Shown here one piece after another: positions 48,738 through 57,141 of a stretch of 64,000 nt of DNA; positions within the stretch are counted from its first letter, which is position 1; each line of letters starts with the position of its first letter. A model generated the notes under the pieces. The model was not told the DNA's origin. It saw nothing but the letters and a program-made list of their open reading frames with translations, and searched no databases. Position numbers and translations under genes: made by a program. The stretch comes from a bacterium (GTDB lineage: Bacteria; SAR324; XYD2-FULL-50-16), in contig JAHJTV010000066.1 of the NCBI GenBank assembly GCA_018829445.1, positions 1 through 64,000 on the forward strand, in the 5' to 3' direction.

Positions 48738-49838
48738 ATGAGCTTTTTAACTTGTTATCGACAATATAATTGGAATAGCATCCAATCTGATATTTACCAA
48801 AAAACACCCGCCGACGTGGAGCGAGTGCTCAGTAAAAGAGGGTCACGCACCTTGGAGGATTTTAAGATATTGGTATCACCGGCAGCGGATTGTTATCTTA
48901 AGGAGATGGCTGCGATCAGCCGGTTGTTGACCCGGCAGCGGTTTGGTAATATTGTGCAGATGTATATTCCCCTTTATCTCTCCAATGAATGTACCAATAG
49001 CTGCAAGTATTGCGGCTTTAGTAAAAAGAATGAGATCCCCCGGATCACGCTTTCCATCGATCAGGTTTTATCAGAAGCTAATGTTATTAAAAACATGGGT
49101 TTTGAACATGTGCTCTTGGTTTCCGGTGAATCCAAGACAGTGGATGTTGATTATTTAAAAACCTGCATAAACATCCTTCAGCCCCATTTTGCCAATATAT
49201 CCATCGAAGTGCCACCGCTGGAGCAAGTTCACTATGAATCTTTGATAGAAGCCGGTTTGCATGCCGTTTATATCTATCAGGAGACTTATGGGCCCGAATA
49301 TTCAATCTTTCACCCCAAAGGTAAAAAAAGCGATTTTAATTATCGTCTTTTAACTCCAGATCGACTTGGAGCGGCCGGTGTTTACAAAATGGGATTGGGC
49401 TTTTTGATCGGGTTAGATGATTGGCGAACGGATGCCTGGTTCATGGCAGCGCATTTGGATTACCTGGTAAAAACTCATTGGCGATCCAAATACTGCATCT
49501 CTTTTCCTCGATTGAGAGCCGCAGCAGGCAATTTCCGTCCTCCAATTGAAATTTCCGATCGTCAACTTGTGCAGTTGATTTGTGCTTATCGAATTTTTGA
49601 TGAAAATGTGGAATTGTCTCTTTCAACCAGAGAAACTGAACTTTTTCGAGATCATGTCTTTCAATTGGGCATCACTGCCATGAGTGCAGGATCAAAAACC
49701 AGTCCGGGAGGTTATAGTCTTTTCAACGATATCCTGGATCAGTTCCAGGTCGAGGATTTAAGGACTCCCGAACAGGTAACAGCAATGATTTCTGCAAAAG
49801 GCTATAAGCCTGTTTGGAAGGATTGGTTTCGGATGTAA
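48738..49838 (+). CDS. thiH: 2-iminoacetate synthase (tyrosine lyase)
   Basis: A 366-aa radical-SAM enzyme that cleaves tyrosine to dehydroglycine and p-cresol. The cluster motif is C85-x3-C89-x2-C92 in LSNECTNSCKYCGFSKKN, followed by FEHVLLVSGESKTVDV and, near the end, TAMSAGSKTSPGGYS. Use of ThiH instead of the oxygen-dependent ThiO points to anaerobic thiazole synthesis. Last gene of the operon; a hairpin at 49870-49895 lies 31 nt after its stop. Confidence 0.97.
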   Translation: MSFLTCYRQYNWNSIQSDIYQKTPADVERVLSKRGSRTLEDFKILVSPAADCYLKEMAAISRLLTRQRFGNIVQMYIPLYLSNECTNSCKYCGFSKKNEIPRITLSIDQVLSEANVIKNMGFEHVLLVSGESKTVDVDYLKTCINILQPHFANISIEVPPLEQVHYESLIEAGLHAVYIYQETYGPEYSIFHPKGKKSDFNYRLLTPDRLGAAGVYKMGLGFLIGLDDWRTDAWFMAAHLDYLVKTHWRSKYCISFPRLRAAAGNFRPPIEISDRQLVQLICAYRIFDENVELSLSTRETELFRDHVFQLGITAMSAGSKTSPGGYSLFNDILDQFQVEDLRTPEQVTAMISAKGYKPVWKDWFRM

Positions 49839-49869
49839 GTGTCTGTTGGAATAAAATTGATATCGATTA

Positions 49870-49895
49870 CCTGCACAGAGACCGTTCTGTGCGGG
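49870..49895 (+). terminator. Terminator-like hairpin after the thi operon
   Basis: CCTGCACAGA-GACCGT-TCTGTGCGGG forms a 10-bp stem (one G-T pair) with a 6-nt loop 31 nt past thiH. CTTAAAAAC follows, so the U-run is missing. Confidence 0.55.
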
Positions 49896-50023
49896 CTTAA
49901 AAACATAAAATGTCTGTCCAGTCCATTAAGAAAAAGTTCAACGTTGCACCTGTTTTCACTCGATTATAGTATTGGCATTTTAGGCTAAAAAAGGAATAGG
50001 TTTAGACATGGGGCTGAACGGTA

Positions 50024-50650
50024 TTAATCATCAAAACATTTGGCTACCAATGCCATTAATACCTCTCTGCTCCAGCTTAAGAAACGCTCCTGCTGATCGT
50101 TTTTTTCACCTATGGAGACGCTGAATAGGCTGTTGGATGCACGGTAGAGATAAAGTCCCAGATCCAGCAATTCGGTTTCCTGCCAGCGACAGCCATATCC
50201 TTTCAGATATTGAGCCAATCGAAGTGCAACATTATTGGCATGTTTTGTTTCCAAGGGTTGAAGATCGGGGAAAAATTCCATTGCCCGGGAAAGCTGTTCG
50301 TCGGCTTTTTCACTAAAGCAGGGAATCTCCAGCAAATGGTTTGATAGCTCCAGAAAAAACTCCGGCCAGGTTATCTTCAGATATTTTTCTTTCTCAAGCT
50401 TGTCCATTCTTTCCAAAACTGTTCCAAGAAACTGCTGGTACAGGGTATAGATGACCGCGCTTTTATTAGGAAAATACTGGTAAAACGAGGCAACAGCAAC
50501 ACCGGCTTCTTTAGCTACTTTGATTGCTGTAATGCTTTCAACACCGGACTTTTCCAGCAGTCTGATCGTCGCTTCAAGAATACGCTTAACTTTCTCCTTG
50601 GATCGATCTTGTGAAGGCTGTTTTCTGGGGGTTACCGAATTCTCTTTCAT
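50024..50650 (-). CDS. TetR-family regulator
   Basis: A 208-aa protein with a helix-turn-helix at ~20-65 (ILEATIRLLEKSGVESITAI, KVAKEAGVAVASFYQYFPNK) and an all-helical ligand-binding domain. The Thr/Pro-rich start precedes the first helix. A pirin-family gene lies upstream on the same strand, separated by about 175 bp, so co-transcription is possible but not shown. No operator palindrome stood out in its upstream region. Ligand and targets are unknown. Confidence 0.9.
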   Translation of the reverse strand: MKENSVTPRKQPSQDRSKEKVKRILEATIRLLEKSGVESITAIKVAKEAGVAVASFYQYFPNKSAVIYTLYQQFLGTVLERMDKLEKEKYLKITWPEFFLELSNHLLEIPCFSEKADEQLSRAMEFFPDLQPLETKHANNVALRLAQYLKGYGCRWQETELLDLGLYLYRASNSLFSVSIGEKNDQQERFLSWSREVLMALVAKCFDD

Positions 50651-50825
50651 AACGGTTGATTCGTATTGTATCCGTCAATGTTCCTTTTTACATAGCAGAA
50701 GACATGGTTACTGGCAGAAAAAGGCATGCCTCCGTTTGAACTATCATTAGTACTAGAATGGGATTAAACCGTAAATATCTTTATCCCCATTAGCTGAAGG
50801 AGCTATCTAACATGCTTTGCTAAGG

Positions 50826-51707
50826 CTAACTGCCTATTTTTCCATTATGATAATCCCGAACAGCCTGGTCAATTTCTTCTACGGTGTTCATCACAAAGGG
50901 ACCATGCCTGACAACCGGTTCATTCAACGGACGGGCGGCCAGCAAAAGAAAACGCACAAATTGATCCTGGGTTTGAACATTTATATAATCACCATCACTT
51001 AAGACCCCTAATTTTCCCGAATCAAGGGAGATGGCGGTATTGCTTGCCGCATCACCAAAATACCCTATCCCCTCAAACACGTAAACAGATACACGATGAC
51101 CTTCAGGCAATGTCTGTGACCAGTTTGTATGTGGTGGAATCAGCACATCCAGATAAACCGGTTCCGTGTGAAGCTGATGAACTGTCCCGTTCAATCCCTC
51201 TAATTCACCGGCAATGGCTTTGACAACAACACCATTTTCCACCCGGTATTCAGGTATTTCTGCGGCGGTCAGATTTTGGTACCGGGGTGGCTTCATTTTA
51301 TCCTTACCCGGAAGATTGATCCAAAGTTGAAATCCTTGAACCAAACCGCTTTTTTGAATTGGCATTTCAGAATGAATAATGCCGCGCCCTGCTGTCATCC
51401 ATTGGACACAACCCTCCGTCAATATCCCTCTTTCGCCTGTACTGTCTTTGTGCTCAAAAGCGCCAGCCAGCATATATGTCACTGTTTCGAAACCGCGATG
51501 GGGATGATCCGGAAAACCGGCAATATAGTCGTTGGCCTGATCCGACTTGAACTCATCCAATAGCAGAAAAGGATCAAGATCCGGTAACGCAAATGATCCG
51601 ATGCTCCTGGATAATTTTACCCCGGCGCCATCCGAAGTTTTCTGAGCTTGTACAACTTGTTCAACTGATCGAGCAACTCTCGTCACTTTTTCCACTGATT
51701 GCACCAT
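50826..51707 (-). CDS. Pirin-family cupin protein
   Basis: About 293 aa with the pirin double cupin: metal-binding motif PDHPHRGFETVTYMLAGAFE (two His and Glu), TEGCVQWMTAGRGIIHSEMP (third His) and LWINLPGKDKMKPPRYQ. The second cupin is YVFEGIGYFGDAASNTA. Bacterial pirins act as iron-binding quercetin dioxygenase-like enzymes or as regulators of central metabolism. The ATG at 51707 is preferred because GAGGGG lies 6 nt upstream; the earlier ATG adds nine residues. The C-terminus RHGPFVMNTVEEIDQAVRDY is complete. Confidence 0.92.
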   Translation of the reverse strand: MVQSVEKVTRVARSVEQVVQAQKTSDGAGVKLSRSIGSFALPDLDPFLLLDEFKSDQANDYIAGFPDHPHRGFETVTYMLAGAFEHKDSTGERGILTEGCVQWMTAGRGIIHSEMPIQKSGLVQGFQLWINLPGKDKMKPPRYQNLTAAEIPEYRVENGVVVKAIAGELEGLNGTVHQLHTEPVYLDVLIPPHTNWSQTLPEGHRVSVYVFEGIGYFGDAASNTAISLDSGKLGVLSDGDYINVQTQDQFVRFLLLAARPLNEPVVRHGPFVMNTVEEIDQAVRDYHNGKIGS

Positions 51708-51966
51708 GACAGCCCCTCTGTTAAATTCCTTCAAAAAAAAACTTCCTTAAAAGGGAGTTATTATCGTTATTGATTACTGTTCGCTTAGACACTAATTGAA
51801 TCATATCGGTTTTTTTGATAAGAAAAAAGAATAAAGAATAGACCATTTTATTCAAAAAAATAGATCGAGTGGGATAACAATGACTTTGGATTAATAACTC
51901 GTCTTGCTTGCAATACAAAAAACCGGCAGCTTTAGAACCGCTTCGAAAAACTTTCAGCGGGGATAA

Positions 51967-52214
51967 TCGGCTGTAAGTTATGCCATTAAATATCTGAAAG
52001 AGGAACTGAAAATCAGCATTTATAATCGCGAGGGCTGCCGGTCGCAACTTACGGTTGAAGGACAGGCAATTTATCAGAAAGCAAAGGAAGTGGTCATGCG
52101 GGCAGATGAACATAAACAGCTTGGGGGCTATCTGGCAACAGGAAAGGAATCTGAGATAAGACTGGCTTTCAATACAATTGGTTCCTTTTTGAGAATGAAC
52201 ACGTCAAAGGGATG
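51967..52214 (+). pseudogene. LysR-family regulator remnant
   Basis: An open stretch of about 82 codons encodes SAVSYAIKYLKEELKISIYN, REGCRSQLTVEGQAIYQKAK and GYLATGKESEIRLAFNTI. This is the recognition helix, wing and linker of a LysR-type HTH plus the first strand of the effector domain. A stop precedes SAVSY, the first HTH helices are missing, and the effector domain ends at a TGA after ~15 residues. Clearly a decayed gene. It lies between pirin and the small helical gene and shows no intact partner. Confidence 0.75.
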
Positions 52215-52388
52215 ATTTCAAGGAATGAAGTACCACGATTGTTCTTCAAGTGGTATGGTGAATTCCAACAGAGAAAGAATAAAGTCATTATCACCGGTTA
52301 GCAACAGGGATAATAATGTAACAGGAAACCTGAATTCAATCGGATTTATTCAATTCGGTATCTGCATGTAGAGTTTTGAGGCAAATTC

Positions 52389-52685
52389 ATGGATAAAAGT
52401 CCAGATAAAGTGATCAATTTGAACAAAATGGTAACCGCTTCAAAGAGGATTGAGAGCATATTGAATGAGATCATTCTCAACAAAGGGCTTTCTTCTGAGG
52501 AGACAAAAGTCCTTGCGCAACAATGTCTGGTTGCTGTTAATGAATATACGGAAATAACCAATAAAAACATTGGACACCTGAAAGAACAGGCTCAGGAGAT
52601 GTGGGAAAAAGTAAAATTTGTTTTAGATGAATCTGTAATCAATGACCCCGATTCACAAGACGAGTCGGATATCGAAATCAACTGA
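52389..52685 (+). CDS. Small helical hypothetical protein upstream of SDR gene
   Basis: A 98-aa all-helical acidic protein (VINLNKMVTASKRIESILNE, VLAQQCLVAVNEYTEITNK, LKEQAQEMWEKVKFVLDE). I do not recognise a family. It ends 12 nt before the SDR gene and the spacer carries that gene's AAAGGAG site, so the two form a transcription unit. The ATG at 52389 has TTTGAGG upstream, a modest site. It may be a phasin-like or scaffold protein given its helical, acidic character, but that is only speculation. Confidence 0.7.
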   Translation: MDKSPDKVINLNKMVTASKRIESILNEIILNKGLSSEETKVLAQQCLVAVNEYTEITNKNIGHLKEQAQEMWEKVKFVLDESVINDPDSQDESDIEIN

Positions 52686-52697
52686 AAAGGAGAACAA

Positions 52698-53468
52698 ATG
52701 GATCTGAAAAATTGTGTTGCCATTGTAACAGGAGGTGCTTCCGGACTTGGAGAAGCTGTCGTTCGCAACACCCTGGAAAAGGGAGGGAAGGCGGCAATCC
52801 TGGATTTTGATGCTGAGCGCGGTAAGATGCTGGCAAACAATTTGGGAAATGACGTGATCTTCTGTAAAACAGATGTAGTGGATGAAATCAGTGTTCAAGC
52901 TTCGATTGATGCCACGCTTAAAGCTTTTGGAAAAATTGATGTTGTGGTCAATTGTGCCGGAGTCGGAACTCCCCGAAAAGTGATTGATCGGGAGGGAAAT
53001 CCCATGCCCATTGATTTTTTTAATAAGGTTATCCAGATCAACCTGGTGGGCACCATGAATGTGATCAGGTTAGCTGCGGCTGAGATGATTAAAAACCAGC
53101 CCAATGAAGATGGTGAAAAGGGCGTGGTGATCAATGTTGCCTCTGTTGCTGCTTTTGAAGGTCAGATTGGACAGGCTGCTTACAGTGCATCCAAAGCAGG
53201 AGTTGCAGGAATGACTCTTCCCCTTGCCAGGGAATTTGCTGCTCATGGCATTCGTGTTAACACCATTGCTCCGGGAATCTTCATGACCCCCATGGTAGCC
53301 GGGTTACCACAAAAAGCCCAGGACGCTCTTTCCCAAATGATGCCGTTTCCAAAACGTTTGGGAGCCCCTTCGGAATTTGCCATGCTCGCCCAACAGATTA
53401 TTGAAAACCCCATGTTAAACGGTGAAACCATTCGACTGGATGCAGCTATCCGTATGGCCGCCAGGTAA
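52698..53468 (+). CDS. 3-hydroxyacyl-CoA dehydrogenase-type SDR (HSD17B10-like)
   Basis: A 256-aa classical short-chain dehydrogenase: VAIVTGGASGLGEAVVRNTL (NAD site), FDAERGKML, VVVNCAGVGTPRK, catalytic Ser in VVINVASVAAFEGQIGQAAY, Y-x3-K in AAYSASKAGVAGM, then IRVNTIAPGIFMTPM. The NCAGVGTP and PFPKRLGAPSEFAML segments are typical of type-II 3-hydroxyacyl-CoA dehydrogenases of beta-oxidation. It follows a 98-aa partner and ends at a clear hairpin terminator. It could process the acyl-CoA products of the neighbouring pathways. Confidence 0.92.
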   Translation: MDLKNCVAIVTGGASGLGEAVVRNTLEKGGKAAILDFDAERGKMLANNLGNDVIFCKTDVVDEISVQASIDATLKAFGKIDVVVNCAGVGTPRKVIDREGNPMPIDFFNKVIQINLVGTMNVIRLAAAEMIKNQPNEDGEKGVVINVASVAAFEGQIGQAAYSASKAGVAGMTLPLAREFAAHGIRVNTIAPGIFMTPMVAGLPQKAQDALSQMMPFPKRLGAPSEFAMLAQQIIENPMLNGETIRLDAAIRMAAR

Positions 53469-53492
53469 GAATATCTGAATTGAGGTTAATTG

Positions 53493-53527
53493 AATCTTCG
53501 CTGTCTGAACATGGGGCAGCGAAGATT
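53493..53527 (+). terminator. Hairpin terminator after the SDR gene
   Basis: AATCTTCGCTG-TCTGAACATGGGG-CAGCGAAGATT is a perfect 11-bp stem 24 nt past the stop, followed by GTTTTGTTCC. Confidence 0.7.
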
Positions 53528-53586
53528 GTTTTGTTCCTTCCATACAATACAAAAAAATAAAATTAATCATTCGAATATTCTATAAC

Positions 53587-54837
53587 TTACCCACTGTGTC
53601 TTGCTTTTATTATTTCCATAAAAGCGCCGATTCTGTTTTCTATCTGACTTTCGGAGAAGTTTCTGTCGTCGGTCATGTCTGCTTCAATTATCAGAACAGG
53701 AATATTGCATTTCTCCTGAATGATATTTTGGATATCATACTGCCCAAGGGAGTACGGTTTACAACTGCGATTGGAATGCATCACCAAGCCGTCGGCGCTG
53801 TATTTTTTAACCATGCCACTAACCTCTTCAGCCATGGCATCAACACCGATATTGAGATAAATTCTGGAATACCCCTGAACCATGGACTCATAAAAATTGC
53901 TCTCATCCAGGTACTTTAATGAGCTGCACCAGGCTGAAGTATAAGTGTCTGCCACAAGGCAGGCGCCATGACCGGCGAATGTATCGGATAGCCATTTGGT
54001 TCTGTACCATATGGGCAGATTGTCCCACAGCAGCCTGATCTCTTCATTGGGCACTGCACTGATTCCCTCTTTTACTCTCTGGTTCATCTCGGCCAGCAAC
54101 TCCTGGTAATAATCCACGGCGATATCGGTACCTCTCAAGGTGACAATGAGAGCCAGGTGGAAAAACGCATCAAAAGCACTCATGGGTGACGGTTTATGCA
54201 TGGTTGTATCAAGGACGGCCTGCCACAGTTTTTGTCCTTTCATCGAGATCCTGCCCACTTCCTCCAGGCGATCGTGATCCATTGCCTTTCCGCAGTGTTC
54301 CTCCAGAAATGAGATATACTCATCAAACTGCTTTCTCACATATCGATGCGCCTCGTCGGAGAAACCGGTGTGGCTGATGGGGGTATCAAGAATAAAAAGT
54401 GGGACATTAAAATAACGGGCTTGCACCTCATACCACTTTAATACCGTTCCACAAATATTGTTGCAACAGACCAGCATATCCGGTTTGGGTAAGCCTCCAA
54501 TGGGACCGCCGTTTATGGTGGCACACGCAATGTCAGCCCTGGCATATGAACATAAATCCCTGGGATATCCCATCTCCTCTGCCTTTTCGCAGAGATCTGT
54601 TCCCATCTTGGAGGCGCCGATCATGGCACCATGATTCTCCGGATAAACCGGAATTACATCCATGGCAATTAGAGGTTCAACAGGACCGCCACTGGTTATC
54701 CACGCCACTTTTTTCCCGGTGTCAAACGCAGTTTTGGCTTCGATGTAATAATTGGTCATGATGTCTTTCATCTTCTTGACACACTTGATCTTTTGCCTTT
54801 CTTTATCCGGGTCGGTTTTAACTTCGTTTGTTGTCAT
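53587..54837 (-). CDS. 2-hydroxyacyl-CoA dehydratase / benzoyl-CoA reductase family, subunit 1
   Basis: A 416-aa protein of the HgdB/BcrB/BcrC family: substrate-side start KKVAWITSGGPVEPLIAMDV, the Cys-rich turn MLVCCNNICGTVLKWYEVQA, VPLFILDTPISHTGFSD, and the C-terminal block LVMHSNRSCKPYSLGQYDIQ and ADMTDDRNFSESQIENRIGA. These proteins carry a [4Fe-4S] or related cluster and perform ATP-activated radical dehydration of 2-hydroxyacyl-CoA or ring reduction. Start at 54837 is set by AGGAG. The partner subunit lies upstream on the same strand, separated by a gap containing a repeat. The ATP-dependent activator is absent here. Confidence 0.92.
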   Translation of the reverse strand: MTTNEVKTDPDKERQKIKCVKKMKDIMTNYYIEAKTAFDTGKKVAWITSGGPVEPLIAMDVIPVYPENHGAMIGASKMGTDLCEKAEEMGYPRDLCSYARADIACATINGGPIGGLPKPDMLVCCNNICGTVLKWYEVQARYFNVPLFILDTPISHTGFSDEAHRYVRKQFDEYISFLEEHCGKAMDHDRLEEVGRISMKGQKLWQAVLDTTMHKPSPMSAFDAFFHLALIVTLRGTDIAVDYYQELLAEMNQRVKEGISAVPNEEIRLLWDNLPIWYRTKWLSDTFAGHGACLVADTYTSAWCSSLKYLDESNFYESMVQGYSRIYLNIGVDAMAEEVSGMVKKYSADGLVMHSNRSCKPYSLGQYDIQNIIQEKCNIPVLIIEADMTDDRNFSESQIENRIGAFMEIIKARHSG

Positions 54838-54861
54838 GTCAACTCCTGCTTTTGGCAATTG

Positions 54862-54903
54862 GCGATTAGCATTTAGCGATTAGCATTTAGCAATTAGCAA
54901 TTA
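54862..54903. repeat. Tandem 14-bp repeat (three units)
   Basis: GCGATTAGCATTTA twice and GCAATTAGCAATTA once, each of two 7-bp half units. The array lies between the two dehydratase genes, 25 bp upstream of the first subunit's start. Confidence 0.85.
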
Positions 54904-54991
54904 ACGATTGAGTCCACTCCGAAGAGTATTATAATGTTCAATTTAAGCCTTTTAACTCAATAATCAAAAAACCATAGAAATTCTGAACCAA

Positions 54992-55075
54992 TGTCATGCC
55001 GGACTTGATCCGGCATCCATGAGATTTAACCAAAAATCCAAAAACCTGGATTCCGGCTCGAAGGCCGGAATGACA
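54992..55075. repeat. Dispersed inverted-repeat element, copy 2
   Basis: TGTCATGCCGGACTTGATCC, then GGATTCCGGCTCGAAGGCC, ending GGAATGACA; the ends are inverse copies and each arm is itself near-palindromic (CCGGACTTGATCCGG, CCGGCTCGAAGGCCGG). Same family as 3-75. It sits between the two dehydratase subunit genes. Confidence 0.85.
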
Positions 55076-55125
55076 AGAATATCGACTTTTGGGAGTGAAC
55101 TCACGATTAGTTTGTAACAAAATGC

Positions 55126-56244
55126 CTACAACATCTCCACAAAAGCTTCACACCGGGTTTCGAACTGTCCTCCGCCAGATAGCTGATCTTCGATTTCATA
55201 GAGCATGCAGGGAATCTTGTTTTCTTCCAGCATATCCTTGAGATAGGGGTAATCAAACCCGTGGGGGTCACAAAATTTCAGGTAAATAAACAATACTCCA
55301 TCCGCCTTACTTTCCTGAACGATTCTCACCAGGTTTTCGCCACGGGATCTGATACCTGAATGTTTGGCCGGACAGACATTTCGATCAACATACCGGTTTG
55401 CAATGGATTTTAACGAATCAGCACTCTTTTTGATATTCTCTTCAAAAAAACGATTCCCGGTACACAAATCATCCCTGACAACATAAGCCCCCGCATTCTC
55501 AATGACACTGTAGATATCAGGCATGTTGCATAAGCCACCCGAGAGTACCAGTCGCTTTCCCGCAAAAGCTGATCCTTCCTGACTCTTTTCCAATTCATCC
55601 GCAATATCGCGAACCAGGGATAAAAAGTCATGGCGATCCATCATCATACTTGCCTTAACCATGGCGTGAATGTCCTCCCCCTTTATCTTCCCGGGGAATT
55701 TCTGACGAACAGCATAAATCCTGTTTACCGTGTCTCGAATCTGATTGCAGGTCTCGGTGGCTTGCTCCAGTGCCTGCTCGGAAATATTTGTTTCCAATTG
55801 TGTTTCCAGGTTTTGTTTAAATGCCTTGATCACATCGATCATATAATCTCTGGAACTCTGGGTGTTTAGTTTTACCGGCATAACCAAATCAATATGAAAA
55901 CCGGTTTTTATATTCATGCGCCAGATATCCGATAATCTCTGGATTGAATCACAAGTATGGGGAAAGATCACCCCATCCAGAAAATCAAGGCCTCCTGCCA
56001 GTGATTCTTCCATGGCCCCGCGTACCAAGCTGCAGCTGTATGCCTGCAAATACTTGTCAGCCATGGAAACCGCTCCCCCCGTACCAAAGATCCGATATCC
56101 AAGAGCTCCTGCCGCCAGGATAATCTCTTCAGGTGCATAGCTGCAAAAGGTGCCGATTATTTTTCCGTTTTTTTCTGTTTTCCATTTTTGAGCGTAGCTG
56201 CTGGGATTGTCCACTATTTCATGAAAAACCCTGAAATCTGCCAT
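55126..56244 (-). CDS. 2-hydroxyacyl-CoA dehydratase / benzoyl-CoA reductase family, subunit 2
   Basis: A 372-aa HgdA/BcrC-like protein: IIGTFCSYAPEEIILAAGAL, YLQAYSCSLVRGAMEESLAG, VIFPHTCDSIQRLSDIW, LSGGLCNMPDIYSVIENAGA and the C-terminal FIYLKFCDPHGFDYPYLKDM and YEIEDQLSGGGQFETRCEAF. Conserved Cys at the FCSY, FPHTCDS and KFCDPH positions are the cluster ligands and neighbours. It is transcribed first, followed by subunit 1, and would form the heterodimeric component. The promoter upstream carries a TetR-type operator in its spacer. The substrate class (2-hydroxyacyl-CoA or aromatic acyl-CoA) cannot be told from sequence. Confidence 0.92.
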   Translation of the reverse strand: MADFRVFHEIVDNPSSYAQKWKTEKNGKIIGTFCSYAPEEIILAAGALGYRIFGTGGAVSMADKYLQAYSCSLVRGAMEESLAGGLDFLDGVIFPHTCDSIQRLSDIWRMNIKTGFHIDLVMPVKLNTQSSRDYMIDVIKAFKQNLETQLETNISEQALEQATETCNQIRDTVNRIYAVRQKFPGKIKGEDIHAMVKASMMMDRHDFLSLVRDIADELEKSQEGSAFAGKRLVLSGGLCNMPDIYSVIENAGAYVVRDDLCTGNRFFEENIKKSADSLKSIANRYVDRNVCPAKHSGIRSRGENLVRIVQESKADGVLFIYLKFCDPHGFDYPYLKDMLEENKIPCMLYEIEDQLSGGGQFETRCEAFVEML

Positions 56245-56287
56245 ATCATCTCCTAACGCTGACGGTGCTTGCTGCTTTGGTTACAGG

Positions 56288-56313
56288 GGATCTACTCCTT
56301 TTTGAGTAGATCC
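56288..56313. other. Leader hairpin GGATCTACTC/GAGTAGATCC
   Basis: A perfect 10-bp stem with loop CTTTTT, inside the 5' leader of the dehydratase transcript. On the plus strand it is followed by TGTTGTTTTT and could end a transcript from the right; on the minus strand it may act as an attenuator or operator. Confidence 0.55.
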
Positions 56314-56336
56314 TGTTGTTTTTACGTCTTGAGGTT

Positions 56337-56365
56337 TTTATACCGAACGGCGGTCGACATGTCAA
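56337..56365 (-). promoter_or_regulatory. Dehydratase promoter with TetR-type operator in the spacer
   Basis: On the minus strand TTGACA (56365-56360), 17-bp spacer, TATAAA (56342-56337). The spacer holds ACCGA-N7-TCGAC (56342-56358 on plus). The 25-bp plus-strand sequence from TACCGAACGG to TGTCAA matches 58736-58760 at 20 positions. A TetR gene starts 79 bp to the right and reads away. Confidence 0.7.
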
Positions 56366-56443
56366 CCGCTACTTGATTACCTTTGGTTTGTATGGTATGA
56401 GTAATGTCTAAAAAGCAAACAGAATCAGCAATTCAGGACAGAT

Positions 56444-57085
56444 ATGGCAAAACTGGCTACTCTCAGCAAACTCAAAGAGAAAGAAAGGGAAACCCGGCAG
56501 AAATTGATTATTGATGCCGCCCGTAAGGTTTTCGAAAAAAAAACATACGACAGTGTCAGCATGGCAGAGATAGCAAAGACCGCTGGCATGGCCAAGTCTT
56601 CCATCTATACTTATTTCAGCAGTCAGGAATCCCTTTACGTCGAGGTAGCCTATAGGGACTCCAATTATTTCATCAAAGAACTCGAAAAGAAGATTCAATT
56701 ATCGGAGACGCATTCAGTTGAAACGGTAATCACTCATTTTTTAGACTACTATATTCTGCACAAGGCCCAGTGGAGAATGATAACTCACTTCGCCCTACAT
56801 GGAGACACCGTTCATGAGTCGGTTGAAAAGCTTAACGAGATTTCCCGGAAATTGATGGATACGTTTGATTCTATTCTGAAGAAACTGGACTATAAGGGGA
56901 ATACCAGACTGTTGGCACACACCTTATTTGCGTCGCTCAGCGGTATTTTAATCTCTTTCAGGAATTACCCGGGCCGAACCGAGGAGGAGCGCATCGCTCA
57001 CATGAAACGGATTGGGGAAAAGATTAAAGATATGATGATTGCCCTGATTGAAAAGGACGCCGGAACCGGAACCAGCCCATTTTGA
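56444..57085 (+). CDS. TetR-family repressor, divergent from the dehydratase genes
   Basis: A 213-aa regulator with a helix-turn-helix at ~20-65 (LIIDAARKVFEKKTYDSVSM, AEIAKTAGMAKSSIYTYFSS) and a helical effector domain. ATG at 56444 follows AGGACAGAT. It lies between the dehydratase promoter and the SBF-transporter gene; both of those promoters carry the same ACCGA-N7-TCG motif, the best candidate operator for this protein. The ligand could be the acyl-CoA or acid handled by these genes, by inference. Confidence 0.93.
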   Translation: MAKLATLSKLKEKERETRQKLIIDAARKVFEKKTYDSVSMAEIAKTAGMAKSSIYTYFSSQESLYVEVAYRDSNYFIKELEKKIQLSETHSVETVITHFLDYYILHKAQWRMITHFALHGDTVHESVEKLNEISRKLMDTFDSILKKLDYKGNTRLLAHTLFASLSGILISFRNYPGRTEEERIAHMKRIGEKIKDMMIALIEKDAGTGTSPF

Positions 57086-57141
57086 TCTTAAACCATCACG
57101 GGCTGATCCCTGTCCTCTCCTTTTCGTACGACTGAAATGTT

